Source of the DNA: Portulaca oleracea
Taxonomy: Eukaryota; Streptophyta; Magnoliopsida; Caryophyllales; Portulacaceae
Length of the DNA stretch: 64,000 nucleotides
NCBI GenBank assembly: GCA_029582165.1
Contig: CM055868.1
Span: forward strand, 23,559,891-23,623,890
Direction of reading: 5' to 3'
Shown here: positions 55,068-64,000 of the stretch, piece by piece
Layout: every line of letters begins with the position of its first letter
Position numbering within the stretch: the first letter of the stretch is position 1
The notes under the pieces: generated by a model
What the model saw: only the letters and a program-made list of their open reading frames with translations
Told to the model about the DNA's origin: nothing
Database searches by the model: none
Program-made: the position numbers and the translations under genes

Positions 55068-56703
55068 TGTAACAGTGGTTTGTGAGACCTCGGTTTTGTA
55101 TCGTTCTCTCTCAGGGAGCTAGGGGCCTCGGCTAGACCTAATTGACTCTAGGTGAGGTTTAGGATCACAAGATAACAAGAGGTTTATGGTGATAAACAGA
55201 ACAAACACAACTCTGGTTTAGTCAAATGGGAAACAATGGGTGTTGGGAGATTTCGCGACGCAAACGGTAATAAGGACGAGAGTTTTGCAATTAGAAAGCA
55301 ACAAAATAGAAGAATAAAGTGACAATCCCGTTAGAATAAACCCACCGGATTTCCTTTTTCAAGGAAAACCCGGATTAACTTCCTATAAGCCCACCACGGA
55401 CCCGGAGGGTTAAAGAAACGGGACTCTCTAGTTAGCTTCTATTCACTTTCATGAATAGAATACCAACTATCCCATTTCCAACCTTCCAACTCAAGTGTTG
55501 GAGGTATTTGGGGACTTTCGCACCCAAATACATCCCACTTGAGGGAAGAATAGGAATGGGAAATTGATTCCACTACAAATTACCTCCTAAAATTGCTAAC
55601 CCAATCCAAATAAACCATTCACATCCTTAGTTTCTCCCTAACCCATATGGGTTCTAGCCTCTAATCATCTTAACTAACATGCTAACAATAATAATAACTT
55701 CATCCATGCTTAAAACAGAGAATCTAGATGATCAAAGCAACAATAGCAACAATCAACAAACACCAAGCAATCTAATAACAAAAACAAAGATTAAAGAGTA
55801 AATAGATGAACTAAAGAGTGTAAGAGTCAAGAAATGCTAATTAATTTGATACCAAAGGAAGATGCTCCAGAATAATAAGAATCTAATGCTCCAAGATAAG
55901 ATAAGTCGTCAAAACTTCAATAGAAATCCAATACAATCCAGTGCAAAAACAATAATCCAAGTATAATCACTCACTAATTGAAAGCTAAAATGTTGCGATG
56001 AGATCCCCTGCTAATTTTCCAAGTAGAAATATATACAAGCCAAGTTAATTACTCAAAACACAGCACTTCATTCACCAGAAAACGCGTAATATGCAGGGGA
56101 CCGTAGGTACATTCTATGGGACCGTAGCTACAGCCCTGCGAAGCTCCTGTGCGATTCCTGTCTTCTTTACAGCACCGTAGGTACGGTGTGTCTGGACCGT
56201 AGGTGCGGTCAAGCGAATCAGGCTAGGCGATTCTTCTCCCCTTCGCAGCGTCGCAGGTGCGGTCTCCCAAGACCGTAGGTACGGTCTTGCTCGGGCACTT
56301 CACCTTCTACACATGCCTTGGCACCACCGCAGGTGCGGTCTCCATGCAAAGGGTGACGGGGGCTACGCCTTGCTCCGTGTGACAGCGATCAGATGAGAAG
56401 GGGTAGCGCCCGCCACGTGAAGGGTGGCGGGGGCTACCATGCAAATTCAGCAAAACTTTAACTTTTGAGTCGCTCGATATGTCCGGCCTTTCTGCTTTCT
56501 TCGCCTTTGACTCGGTCAAGACCCGGGAAATCTCAAGATTCCCAAAATAGCTGCAACATGGCCTTTTTTACCATGTTTTGAGTAAAAACTCCAAAATCTA
56601 CAAAATAACCAAAAACGTATTAAAAGTTATAAAATTAAACCACGAAACGAGTCAAATTCCTAAGAATTAAGGCGCTATTTAGACACAAAATTGGGTCTAA
56701 ACA
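55068..56703 (-). repeat. Element E 5' LTR (1636 bp)
   Basis: Plus strand TGTAACAGTGG to GTCTAAACA. Minus-strand TATA at 56030-56035; palindrome array upstream at 56100-56440. It is shorter than the 3' LTR mainly because of small deletions near 55970-56000 and 56340. Confidence 0.92.
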
Positions 56704-56739
56704 AAACCACGTTACACAAAATAGCGACGTTGCCGGGGA
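56704..56739 (+). other. End of F 5' LTR and F primer-binding site
   Basis: AAACC duplication then ACGTTACA completes the F LTR at 56716. TAGCGACGTTGCCGGGGA (56722-56739) is an Asp-tRNA-type site with two changes from TGGCGCCGTTGCCGGGGA. Confidence 0.8.
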
Positions 56740-56988
56740 GCAAGCGCACCTAGCTTAGCTTCTTGGTTTTAGGTTGTTTAAGATCATTTCCTTAGCTAGA
56801 GATTTGGTATCCTTAGTAGTTAAGAATTTGATTCTTCTATTGTTCTTTTGTGCATGCTGACTCGATCTCGATGAAGCGGACCGCCTAAAACTCAACCAAT
56901 TTCGAACCCGAAAAGTATTATTCGTCAAGCGAACGCTAGCTCAAGACGAGAAAGGCGACAAAGCGAGCCAGAGAGGATTGAAATTCTA

Positions 56989-58825
56989 ATGGCTGACGGA
57001 GAGCCAAATCCACACCGTACCTTAGCCTCGTATTCATTACCATCCTCGGTTACGGGAGGGGACCCCATCGTATTACCCTCATTACCACCAAACGCATCAT
57101 TCGAGTTTAAACCATATTTGCTTGAGATATTCGAGAACGCTCCATACCTTGGAGGTGAACATGAGAATCCCATCGATCACATCAATAGGTTCAAGCAACG
57201 TATTGGTTACGTGCAAATGAACAGAGTTTCCGCTGAATATATGAAGTTGAAGTTCTTTCCTCTCACCTTGAAGGGGAAGGCATTATTGTGGCTCAACACT
57301 TGTCCACCGGGTACTTATTCTTCATAGGACGCCCTCAATCGTGATTTTCTTCAAATGTTCTTTCCCAATGATGAGACATGTCGATTGAGGCAAGCTATTA
57401 TGAGTTGCAAACAAGAACTCGGTGAAATCCTATTTGAAGCATGGGGGAGGTTCAAAGGCCTCCAACGGAGATGTCCTCACCACAATCTGGAAGATTGGCT
57501 ACTTTTACATCATTTCTACTCAGGATTATGCAGTTCTTTGCGAGAGTCTATCGATCATGCCTCCGGTGGCATGTTTCTCAAGAAGACGGCGGAAGAGGCA
57601 AATGTATTTCTTCATGAGCTATCTCAAAACTCTCCACATTGGGGAGGAGGCCGTGGTTCAAGAGATGGAGATGCTTCTTTGGAGAGCAACCCTACAATCA
57701 AATTTCTTATGAATGTCGTATTGGAGATGCAACAAAAGAAGGCCTTAGAGGAGACCACAAGACAAGTTAAAGCCGCTCAAGAGATACCAATGCTTATTCC
57801 GGACGCTAGAGTTGTTGTGTGTGATTATTGTGGATGACCACATCCTCTACAACAATGTGGTGAATGCCAATCCGAGCAAGTTCAAGCAGTTTATCCTAAT
57901 AATAACCTTTCCTATTCCACTCAAAATCCAGTTCGTCCTCGTGGAAACTATGTCTATAACCAACAAGCCCCACAAAACCAAAACCCACCTCCTGGATTTA
58001 AAAACCAAAAATGTCGTCCATACCAACAAAACCTTCACCATGGTCAATCATCCCAAACATCCAAACCACCACAACGAGAATTTTCCATTGAGCAAATATT
58101 GCAAAAGATCTCATTGACCCAAGATAGAGACCAAGCCCGTATTAAGAACCTTGAATTACAACTAGCTCAAATGGCAACAAGCCAAACCTATCCAATATCT
58201 TCCAAACCAACCTCAACCCAACCCCAAAGGGAAAATTAATGCAATCACATTGAGGAGTGGTAGGGAGATTGAGAGTCCTAAAATGGTGGAGGAGGGTGTT
58301 TTGGCAGTAAAAGAAGGTGATGTGGTGGATGTTACGGAGGAGGAGAATTTGGTAGAAAAAGAGGAGAGTGAGTTTGTTTTTGTTGAAGGAAATGAGGAAG
58401 TTTGTGAGGAGGAGCAAGGAGAATCTAGTTTTGAAAAAGACTTGATTGAGAAAGAAAGAGAAGAGATGGAGAGAGTAAGAAAAGGGAAGGGAGTTATGAT
58501 AGAAGAAGAACCAATTCAAGTTATGGAGAAACTGAAACTACCGCCAGTTCCTTTTCCCGAGCGGTTAGCCAAACCAAAGTCGGATGCTAAATTTTCAATG
58601 TTCATAGAGATGCTCAAGAAACTTCAAGTGAATATCCCATTCCTAGATGCTATTTCCGAAGTTCCATCCTTTAAAAAGCATTTGAAGGAACTTCTCACTA
58701 GCGAGCGGAGAATCCAAGAGAAGTCTACTATCCACTTGACAGTCGATTGTAGCTCCATTATTGACAACAAAATCCCGGAGAAACTCGCTGACCCCGGGAG
58801 TTTTCTATTCCTTGCACTATTGGTG
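56989..58825 (+). pseudogene. gag: Element F gag (Athila type), decayed
   Basis: ATG at 56989 (MADGEPNPHRTLASYSLP). Gag core: FEFKPYLLEIFENAPYLGG, EHENPIDHINRF, KLKFFPLTLKGKALLWL. TAG at 57325-57327 replaces Trp; the frame continues FFPNDETCRLRQA, CPHHNLEDWLLLHHFYSGL. TGA at 57835-57837 falls inside the zinc knuckle (CDYCG then HPLQQCGEC). A glutamine/asparagine/proline-rich linker follows with further frame changes near 58230, then NAITLRSGREIE and an acidic stretch. The pre-protease segment has PFPERLAKPKSDAKFSMF. The 250-bp leader before 56989 has no ORF. Confidence 0.88.
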
Positions 58826-59049
58826 ACATGAGGATTGGTCGTGCTCTTTGTGGTTTAGGGGTTAGCGTGAGCGTTATGCCCTATTCTATATGCAAGAAGT
58901 TGAATCTTGACGATTTGACTCCCACAACAATCAATCTTCAATAGGCCGATCGTTCCGTGAGTAGACCATTGGGTATATTGGAGGATATTTCGGTCCAAGT
59001 GGGCAGATTTTTGATACCATGTGATTTCGTGATTCTAGAGATGGATTAA
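58826..59049 (+). pseudogene. Element F protease remnant, left part
   Basis: A frame shifted from the preceding ORF reads IPCTIGDMRIGRALCGLGVS: the Athila protease start with the catalytic Asp replaced by Gly (CGLGVS for CDLGAS). MPYSICKKLNL, a stop, and [17 protein letters not shown] follow. It is cut by the MULE insertion at 59059. Confidence 0.75.
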
Positions 59050-59058
59050 GATTCCAAC

Positions 59059-60322
59059 GGGTTTTTTGGTTTTTGGACCCACAACTTTGGGGCTATTTAT
59101 TATTTGATACGACACTTTTCAAAGTTTATTTTTATAACCCTGTACTTTGGGTACCCAAAAAATCTAGCCCAATCTTAAGTTTTACTCCGGCAAAGGGCCA
59201 AAATACACAAAAAATTCCCGATTTGCCCTTGTCAATTGTTAAAGGTTATTGACTTTTATAATTTTTAATTTTTAATTTTTAATTTTTACTTTTTAATTTT
59301 TAATTTTTAAAATTTTTAATTTTAATTTTTGATTTTTGATTTTTAATTTTTAATTTTTAATTTTTAATTTTTAATTTTTTAATTTTTAATTTTTAATTTT
59401 TAATTTTTATTTTTAATTTTTAATTTTTAATTTTTAATTTTTAATTTTTAATTTTTAATTTTTAATTTTTAATTTTTAATTTTTAATTTTTAATTTTTAA
59501 TTTTTAATTTTTAATTTTTAATTTTTGAATTTTTTATTATCATTATCATTATCATTTTGATTTTGATTTTTAATTTTTAATTTCCAAAATTTTAAAATTT
59601 TAAAATTGTTAAATTTTAAAATTTTAAATTTTTAAATTTTTTTAATCTTTTAATTTTAAATTTTAAATTTTTTGATTTCTTATTTTCGACTTTTTTATTT
59701 TAATTTTTTAAACTTTTTCAGTTTTTTAATTTTTGATTTTTGATTTTTAAATTTTTAGTTGCTAATTTTTTATAATTTCACATTTTTTAATTTTAAATTT
59801 TAAATTTTAAAATTTTAAAATTTTAAGCTTCTAAACTTTAAAATTTTTAAATTTTAACATTTTAACATTTTAAATTTTTCAAAATTTCAAAATTTTAAAA
59901 TCTTAAAATTTCAACATTTTAAATTTTAATTTTATATTTAATTTTTTATTTTTAAAATTTTTTAACTATTTAAATGTTTTATTATTTTAATTTTTAATTT
60001 ATAATTTTAAAATTTTGAATTTCTTACAATTTATAAATTAAAAAATTTAAAATGTGAGAATTTTGGTAATAATAAATAAGTGAAGGGAAAATAAAGATTT
60101 AATAAATCAAGGGCAAACTTGGATATTCATCATTAATCAAAGGGCAAAGTTGGAAGGAAGAAGTAGTCAAACTTAGTGAAGGGCTTTTTTTGACCGGATT
60201 GCCATAATAATGTCCACAATGTCACCGGAGACAAAGTATAGGGTCCAAATAATAAACTTTGAAAAGTGTGGTATCAAATAATAAATACCCCCAAAGTTGA
60301 GGGTCCAAAATCCAAAAAACCC
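59059..60322. mobile_element. Non-autonomous MULE-type DNA transposon (1264 bp)
   Basis: A perfect 9-bp target duplication GATTCCAAC (59050-59058, 60323-60331) interrupts the F protease. Terminal inverted repeats of about 91 bp (59059-59149 and 60232-60322) start GGGTTTTTTGG and match at most positions. There is no ORF inside. The 9-bp duplication, long inverted repeats and GGG end are those of Mutator-like elements. Confidence 0.88.
59260..59530 (+). repeat. (AATTTTT)n heptanucleotide array inside the MULE
   Basis: Some 35 to 40 units of the 7-bp AATTTTT with few interruptions, flanked by degenerate A/T-only sequence to about 60060. Confidence 0.9.
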
Positions 60323-60679
60323 GATTCCAACATTCCTATTATCTTGGGAAGGCCATTTCGTGCTACGGCCGGAGCGATGATAGATGTGAAACATGGTAGT
60401 ATGTCATTGAATGTCGGTGATGAGAGCATTATTTTCAACCTCGAGGGGTCCTTGAAAAATCCTTCGTATGGGGATTCGTGTTATGCTATCGATGTAATGG
60501 AGGTGCTAGTCGACGAATATATTGAAGAATCTCATTTACTTGAGTCTACATGTAATGATCCTTCGGGAACATGTCTCCTAGAATCCTTCCAATTTGAGAC
60601 CGACGGCAACAACATCACGTTTCTTACCAACCTTCTTGATTCGTCACCAACACATGAGGAGATTACAATTGATGAGCCT
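60323..60679 (+). pseudogene. Element F protease remnant, right part
   Basis: After the MULE the frame resumes with NIPIILGRPFRATAGAMIDV and SMSLNVGDESIIFNLEG, then an acidic linker to [13 protein letters not shown], matching the linker in E. A stop (TAG) at 60680-60682 coincides with the join to different sequence. Confidence 0.8.
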
Positions 60680-61031
60680 TAGATTGGTCATGCCTTTTGG
60701 CCTGACGAATGCCACATTCACATTCATGAGACTCATGAATCAGGTCCTGAAACCACTCATAGGCAAGAGTGTTGTTGTGTACTTTGATGATATTCTTGTC
60801 TATAGGAGGTCCGAGCAAGAACATGTCAAGCATTTGCAGGAGGTCCTCAGTATTTTGAGCAAGGAGCAGTTGTTTGGAAATCTCAAGAAGTTTCACTTCT
60901 TTACATCCCAAGTGAACTTCTTGGGGTACATTGTCACAGTAGCAGGTATTCAAGTTGATGAAGAGAAAATCCAAGCTATTAGGGAATGGCTTGTGCCCAT
61001 TTCTATTCATCAAGTCAGGAGCTTCCATGGC
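60680..61031 (+). pseudogene. Chromovirus RT fragment joined to F
   Basis: Reads [46 protein letters not shown] and QVRSFHG. This is chromovirus-type RT, whereas F should have Athila RT here (FIDDFSVYG style, as in E). It starts abruptly after the F linker and ends at the A4 LTR. It differs enough from the A copies to be another chromovirus lineage. Origin of the join is unknown. Confidence 0.8.
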
Positions 61032-61888
61032 TGATGCATATCATACTTCAATGCATCAAGAGGAAGCCTTAAAGGACCTTACCAGTCTGCTACAAATTGT
61101 TTCAAATGGTTTCTCACATGACATCGCGAATATCTCCAAAACTAAGGGACTTTTGAGCTCCTTATCTCAAGAGTCTTGAAGTTCTCATTTAGCTATGTGG
61201 AAGGGTTATTCTTTATGTACATTTTGGTTTTTGAATCTTTAGTATTGGAGTTGTATTTTAGGAGATATTGTATTTTCTTTAAAGTGATGTAATGTGTGAG
61301 AGGGATGATGTAAGCCCTAAAGGGTCCCTTCCTTGTTGTAGGTGACGCCTAAGGGGAGGTCTTCTAATATAAATACCCCCCTAGGGGTGCCTTGTAAAAT
61401 ATATATTCATTCATATTGATAATAAACACAAATCTCTCTAAAGTTGATGCTTTAGTTTCTCTCTCTAGTTTTGGCTAGAAAACGAATTACCTTTGGGTTT
61501 TTTGTGTGAAATCTTCTCTTCTAATCCAAGATTGAGCATTCTTGGGTGGTGAAAGGAGGAGTAGGAGCTCTTGAAGATTGTGGTGTGGCTGTATCAATCC
61601 GAGGAGTTTCGTTGCTCATTCTATCAAGGTGACCTTGTTCAGTTCGTCATTCAAAGGTCCTTTCTGGTTCTCGCTTGTTTTTGCTAATTGAGAATTTGCT
61701 TGATTGTCTTGAACGCCATTGTTGAGAACTCACGAATCAGCCTTGAATCTTCTAAATCGTTCGTTCCTAGTTTCTTAAAATTGTCCTTGTTTCGTTCTTC
61801 TTTGAATCAATTAGTGCAAGTTCTTACTTGTGATATGATCCTTGTTCTTTCTTGGCATTTTGGCTGTCTTGTGATCCATTATGCATCA
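61032..61888 (+). repeat. A4 5' LTR (857 bp)
   Basis: TGATGCATATC to TTATGCATCA, followed by the Met-tRNA primer site TGGTATCAGAGCC at 61892-61904. The 49-codon pol tail is open in this 5' copy as well (61032-61179). Confidence 0.94.
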
Positions 61889-62144
61889 ATTTGGTATCAG
61901 AGCCACGTTTAGTTGATTCTCCTTTGTTTCTTGCATGAATCTTGGACCTTGTTTCATCATATAATCACATAAACATTGTCCAACCACACGCCTTTTTGAT
62001 AGTTCTTCCAAGAACTCATCAAGAACTCATCAAGAACTCATAAAGAACCCATAGCGCCTCAAAGAACCCTCGTCCTAAACACATACCTAACCAAAATCCG
62101 TCCCATTTCCCTCGTGAGTTCATATGACATCAAGTTGATTTCTA
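61889..62144 (+). other. A4 primer-binding site and leader
   Basis: Primer site 61892-61904; leader with three CAAGAACTCAT repeats (about 62012-62042). No ORF. Confidence 0.85.
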
Positions 62145-64000
62145 ATGGCAAACGATGAATCTAAATCAAATGAGGTTTATGAACTCGAGCAACAAATAGC
62201 ATTTTTGTGCAATTGGGTAAACAAATGGAAGAAAACAAAATGCTACGTGAAGGGTCCATACGTGATGGTGTCGTCACATGGTGAAGGTAGTTCAAGTCTA
62301 AAAGGCATGAACGTTTGGATTTTAAAGTTGAAGTTCTGAATTTGATGGTAGTTTAAATGTAGAAGATTATCTTGATTGGATACATACCGTTGAGCGTGTC
62401 TTTGAGTTGAAAGAATGTAGTGATGATCTCAAAGTGAAGTATGTGGCCTTGAAATTAAGAAAGCATGCTAGTATTTGGTGGACTAACCTTCAAAGAAGAG
62501 AGTTGCAAAGGGAAAGAAAAGATCCGTTCTTGGGATAAGATGAAGTCAAAGTTGCAATCCAAGTTCCTTCCCCAATCATACGTTGAAGACAACTACTACA
62601 AGTTGCAAAAGCTTGTCCAAGGCTCTAAATCGGTGGAAGAATACACAAGGGAGTTTGAACATCTCCTTTGGCGTTGTGATCTCAAGGAGAAGGAACCACA
62701 AATTCTGGTACGTTACTTGATTGGTTTGAATGATTGGATACGTCATATAGTTGAATTACATTCATATGAATCTCTTGATGAGCTAAGTAACTTGGCTATG
62801 AAAGTGGAAAGGCAAAGGAAGGAAAGGGCCAAAGAACCGCAAAGGACATACCAAAACCCATCCAAACCCTATACCCAACGTCCTTACCCTCAAACACAAT
62901 CAAAAGCTCCACAAAATCAGCCCCCATCCTCCCTTAAACCCTACGCCAAACCTACATTAAACCACACAAAATCCCCATCCAAAACCCAAGTCCAAGAACC
63001 AAGGACATTACGACCAAGAAGATGTTTTAGGTGCCAAGGATTGGGTCATATTGCATCCGAATGTCCTAACAAGCGCACGGTTTCTCTTGTTGAATATCAA
63101 AGTGCTTTGTTTGTTGAACCAAGCTTGTATGAAAGTGAACATGAAGTGGAACCTTGTGAGCTTGCCGAAAATGAGGAGGATAATGATGAGGAGGTTGAGC
63201 AAGCAGATGAAGGCGAATTGTTGGTGCTTAGAAGGGCGTTAAGTGTGGGTTCTACCCCAAATGACAAGGAGCAACGAGAGAACATATTCCATACTAGGTG
63301 TACCGTTCAAGGGAAGGTATGCTCTCTTATAATTGATGGTGGTAGTTGTACTAATGCCGCCTCTACTACAATGGTAGAAAAGCTGAATTTGGATGTAAGT
63401 TCTCACCCATCTCCTTATAATATTCAATGGTTAAGCCATGGGAAGGGCATTAGAATTGATAAACGTGTATTAGTCTCATTGTCCATTGGGAAGAATTATA
63501 AAGATGATGTATGATGTGATGTAATACCCATGGATGCTTGTCATATTTTTTTTTGGTAGACCGTGGCTTTTTGATAGTTATGTAACTCATGATGGAAGAT
63601 TGAATACCTACTCATTCTTCATCAACAAGAAGAAGATTACATTGGCTCCATTGCCCCCTTCTTCTATTCGGCCTCCACCAACAAAAGAGAAAGAAAGGGA
63701 GACTAACATTGTATCTTTACTAAAGGCGGAACAACATGAATTCTATGAGCATAAAGAGTTGATATTGGCGAATATCCAAGAAGAACAAGCTTCCCCAACT
63801 CATGAACATCCTCGGCTGTCACCTTTGATGAAGAGATTTGGTCATTTGTTTCCAAAAGAAATGCCCCAAGGATTGCCACCAAGAAGGGACATTGAACACA
63901 AGATTGATCTAATACCGGGTGCAACCTTGCCAAATAAGCAAGCCTACCGAATGAACCCCAAAGAATCCCATGAGGTTCAAAGGCAAGTTGATGAGCTACT
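62145..64000 (+). pseudogene. gag-pol: A4 gag-protease, frameshifted, cut by the window end
   Basis: ATG at 62145 (MANDESKSNEVYELEQQ). A 4-bp loss near 62205, further small indels near 62335 and 62493, TGA at 63512-63514 replacing Trp (DDVWCD in relatives) and an indel near 63550 break the frame. Still visible: Gag core (62525-62820), zinc knuckle CFRCQGLGHIASEC (63022-63064) and protease LIIDGGSC with its Asp (about 63333). The linker to RT follows, reaching NPKESHEVQRQVDEL at the window edge. Confidence 0.9.

Larger units (their letters stand above)
44850..56703 (-). mobile_element. Element E, Athila-type LTR retrotransposon nested in the F LTR
   Basis: A perfect AAACC target duplication (44845-44849, 56704-56708) flanks it. 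LTRs 44850-46598 (1749 bp) and 55068-56703 (1636 bp) read TGTTTA to TGTTACA on the minus strand. The primer site TGGCGCCGTTG (Asp-tRNA type) is at 55052-55062 and a polypurine tract at 46599-46611. Order from the 5' end: gag-protease remnant, RT, RNase H, integrase remnant, env-position ORF, long 3' untranslated part. It carries deletions in the leader/gag, gag/protease and RNase H/integrase, so it cannot be autonomous. A Cassandra element is inserted at 48052-48779. Confidence 0.92.
61032..64000 (+). mobile_element. A4, CRM-like LTR retrotransposon, 5' part only
   Basis: 5' LTR, primer site, leader and gag-pol start on the + strand; the copy runs off the window. The left flank is ATGGC (61027-61031). 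The LTR length (857 bp) is like A1. Confidence 0.92.

Overview
The window looks like repeat-rich nuclear DNA from a flowering plant, probably a eudicot. It is almost entirely a stack of nested LTR retrotransposons. Four groups can be recognised: chromovirus (CRM-like) elements, Athila-type elements, a Tat/Ogre-type element, and a 5S-RNA-bearing Cassandra TRIM. There are also a MULE-type DNA transposon, one end of a CACTA transposon and one orphan exon resembling a Di19 zinc-finger gene. No intact host gene, tRNA gene, rRNA gene or CRISPR array was seen. All percentages, lengths and boundaries were read by eye; no alignment or search was run.

Left block (1-22826). A CRM-like pol (family A, copy A0) runs on the + strand into its LTR (1890-2911). 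That LTR is followed by a primer-binding site and leader instead of genomic flank. Element B starts at 3057 (+ strand, 1092-bp LTRs 3057-4148 and 19727-20818). It is a non-autonomous relative of A with two long open ORFs in which the recognisable catalytic motifs are altered or missing. A1 (minus strand, 7446-19722, target duplication AGAAT) sits at B's polypurine tract/3' LTR border. A2 (minus, 9016-15014, duplication TATGC) sits inside A1's integrase. A solo B LTR with duplication CATGT follows at 21762-22826.

Middle block (22827-43201). Mostly non-coding DNA carries the Di19-like exon (23619-23722) and the right end of a CACTA element with 33-bp subterminal repeats (to 26493). Then comes a Tat/Ogre-type element D: LTR from about 26494 to about 32775, leader, and gag-protease at 40677-43180. 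D is split by C (27381-32260, minus, a gag-protease-only element) and by A3 (33621-39993, minus, duplication ATCAC).

Right block (43202-64000). Athila-type element F (+) begins at 43202. Athila-type element E (44850-56703, minus, duplication AAACC) is inserted 8 bp before the end of F's 5' LTR. E contains a complete Cassandra element (48052-48779, duplication AATAT) and an env-position ORF preceded by a copy of the LTR palindrome module. F continues with a decayed gag-protease interrupted by a MULE-type element (59059-60322, 9-bp duplication GATTCCAAC) that holds an (AATTTTT)n block. A chromovirus RT fragment is joined to F near 60680. The + strand CRM-like copy A4 starts at 61032 and runs off the window.

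Most promising leads: (1) element B, a recently mobile element whose ORFs stay open although catalytic residues are replaced; (2) arrays of short palindromes (6-7-nt arms, 2-nt centre) ending about 61-65 bp upstream of the TATA box in LTRs of two unrelated families, plus an internal copy ahead of the Athila env-position ORF; (3) a frameshift shared by A2 and A3 that predates both insertions.
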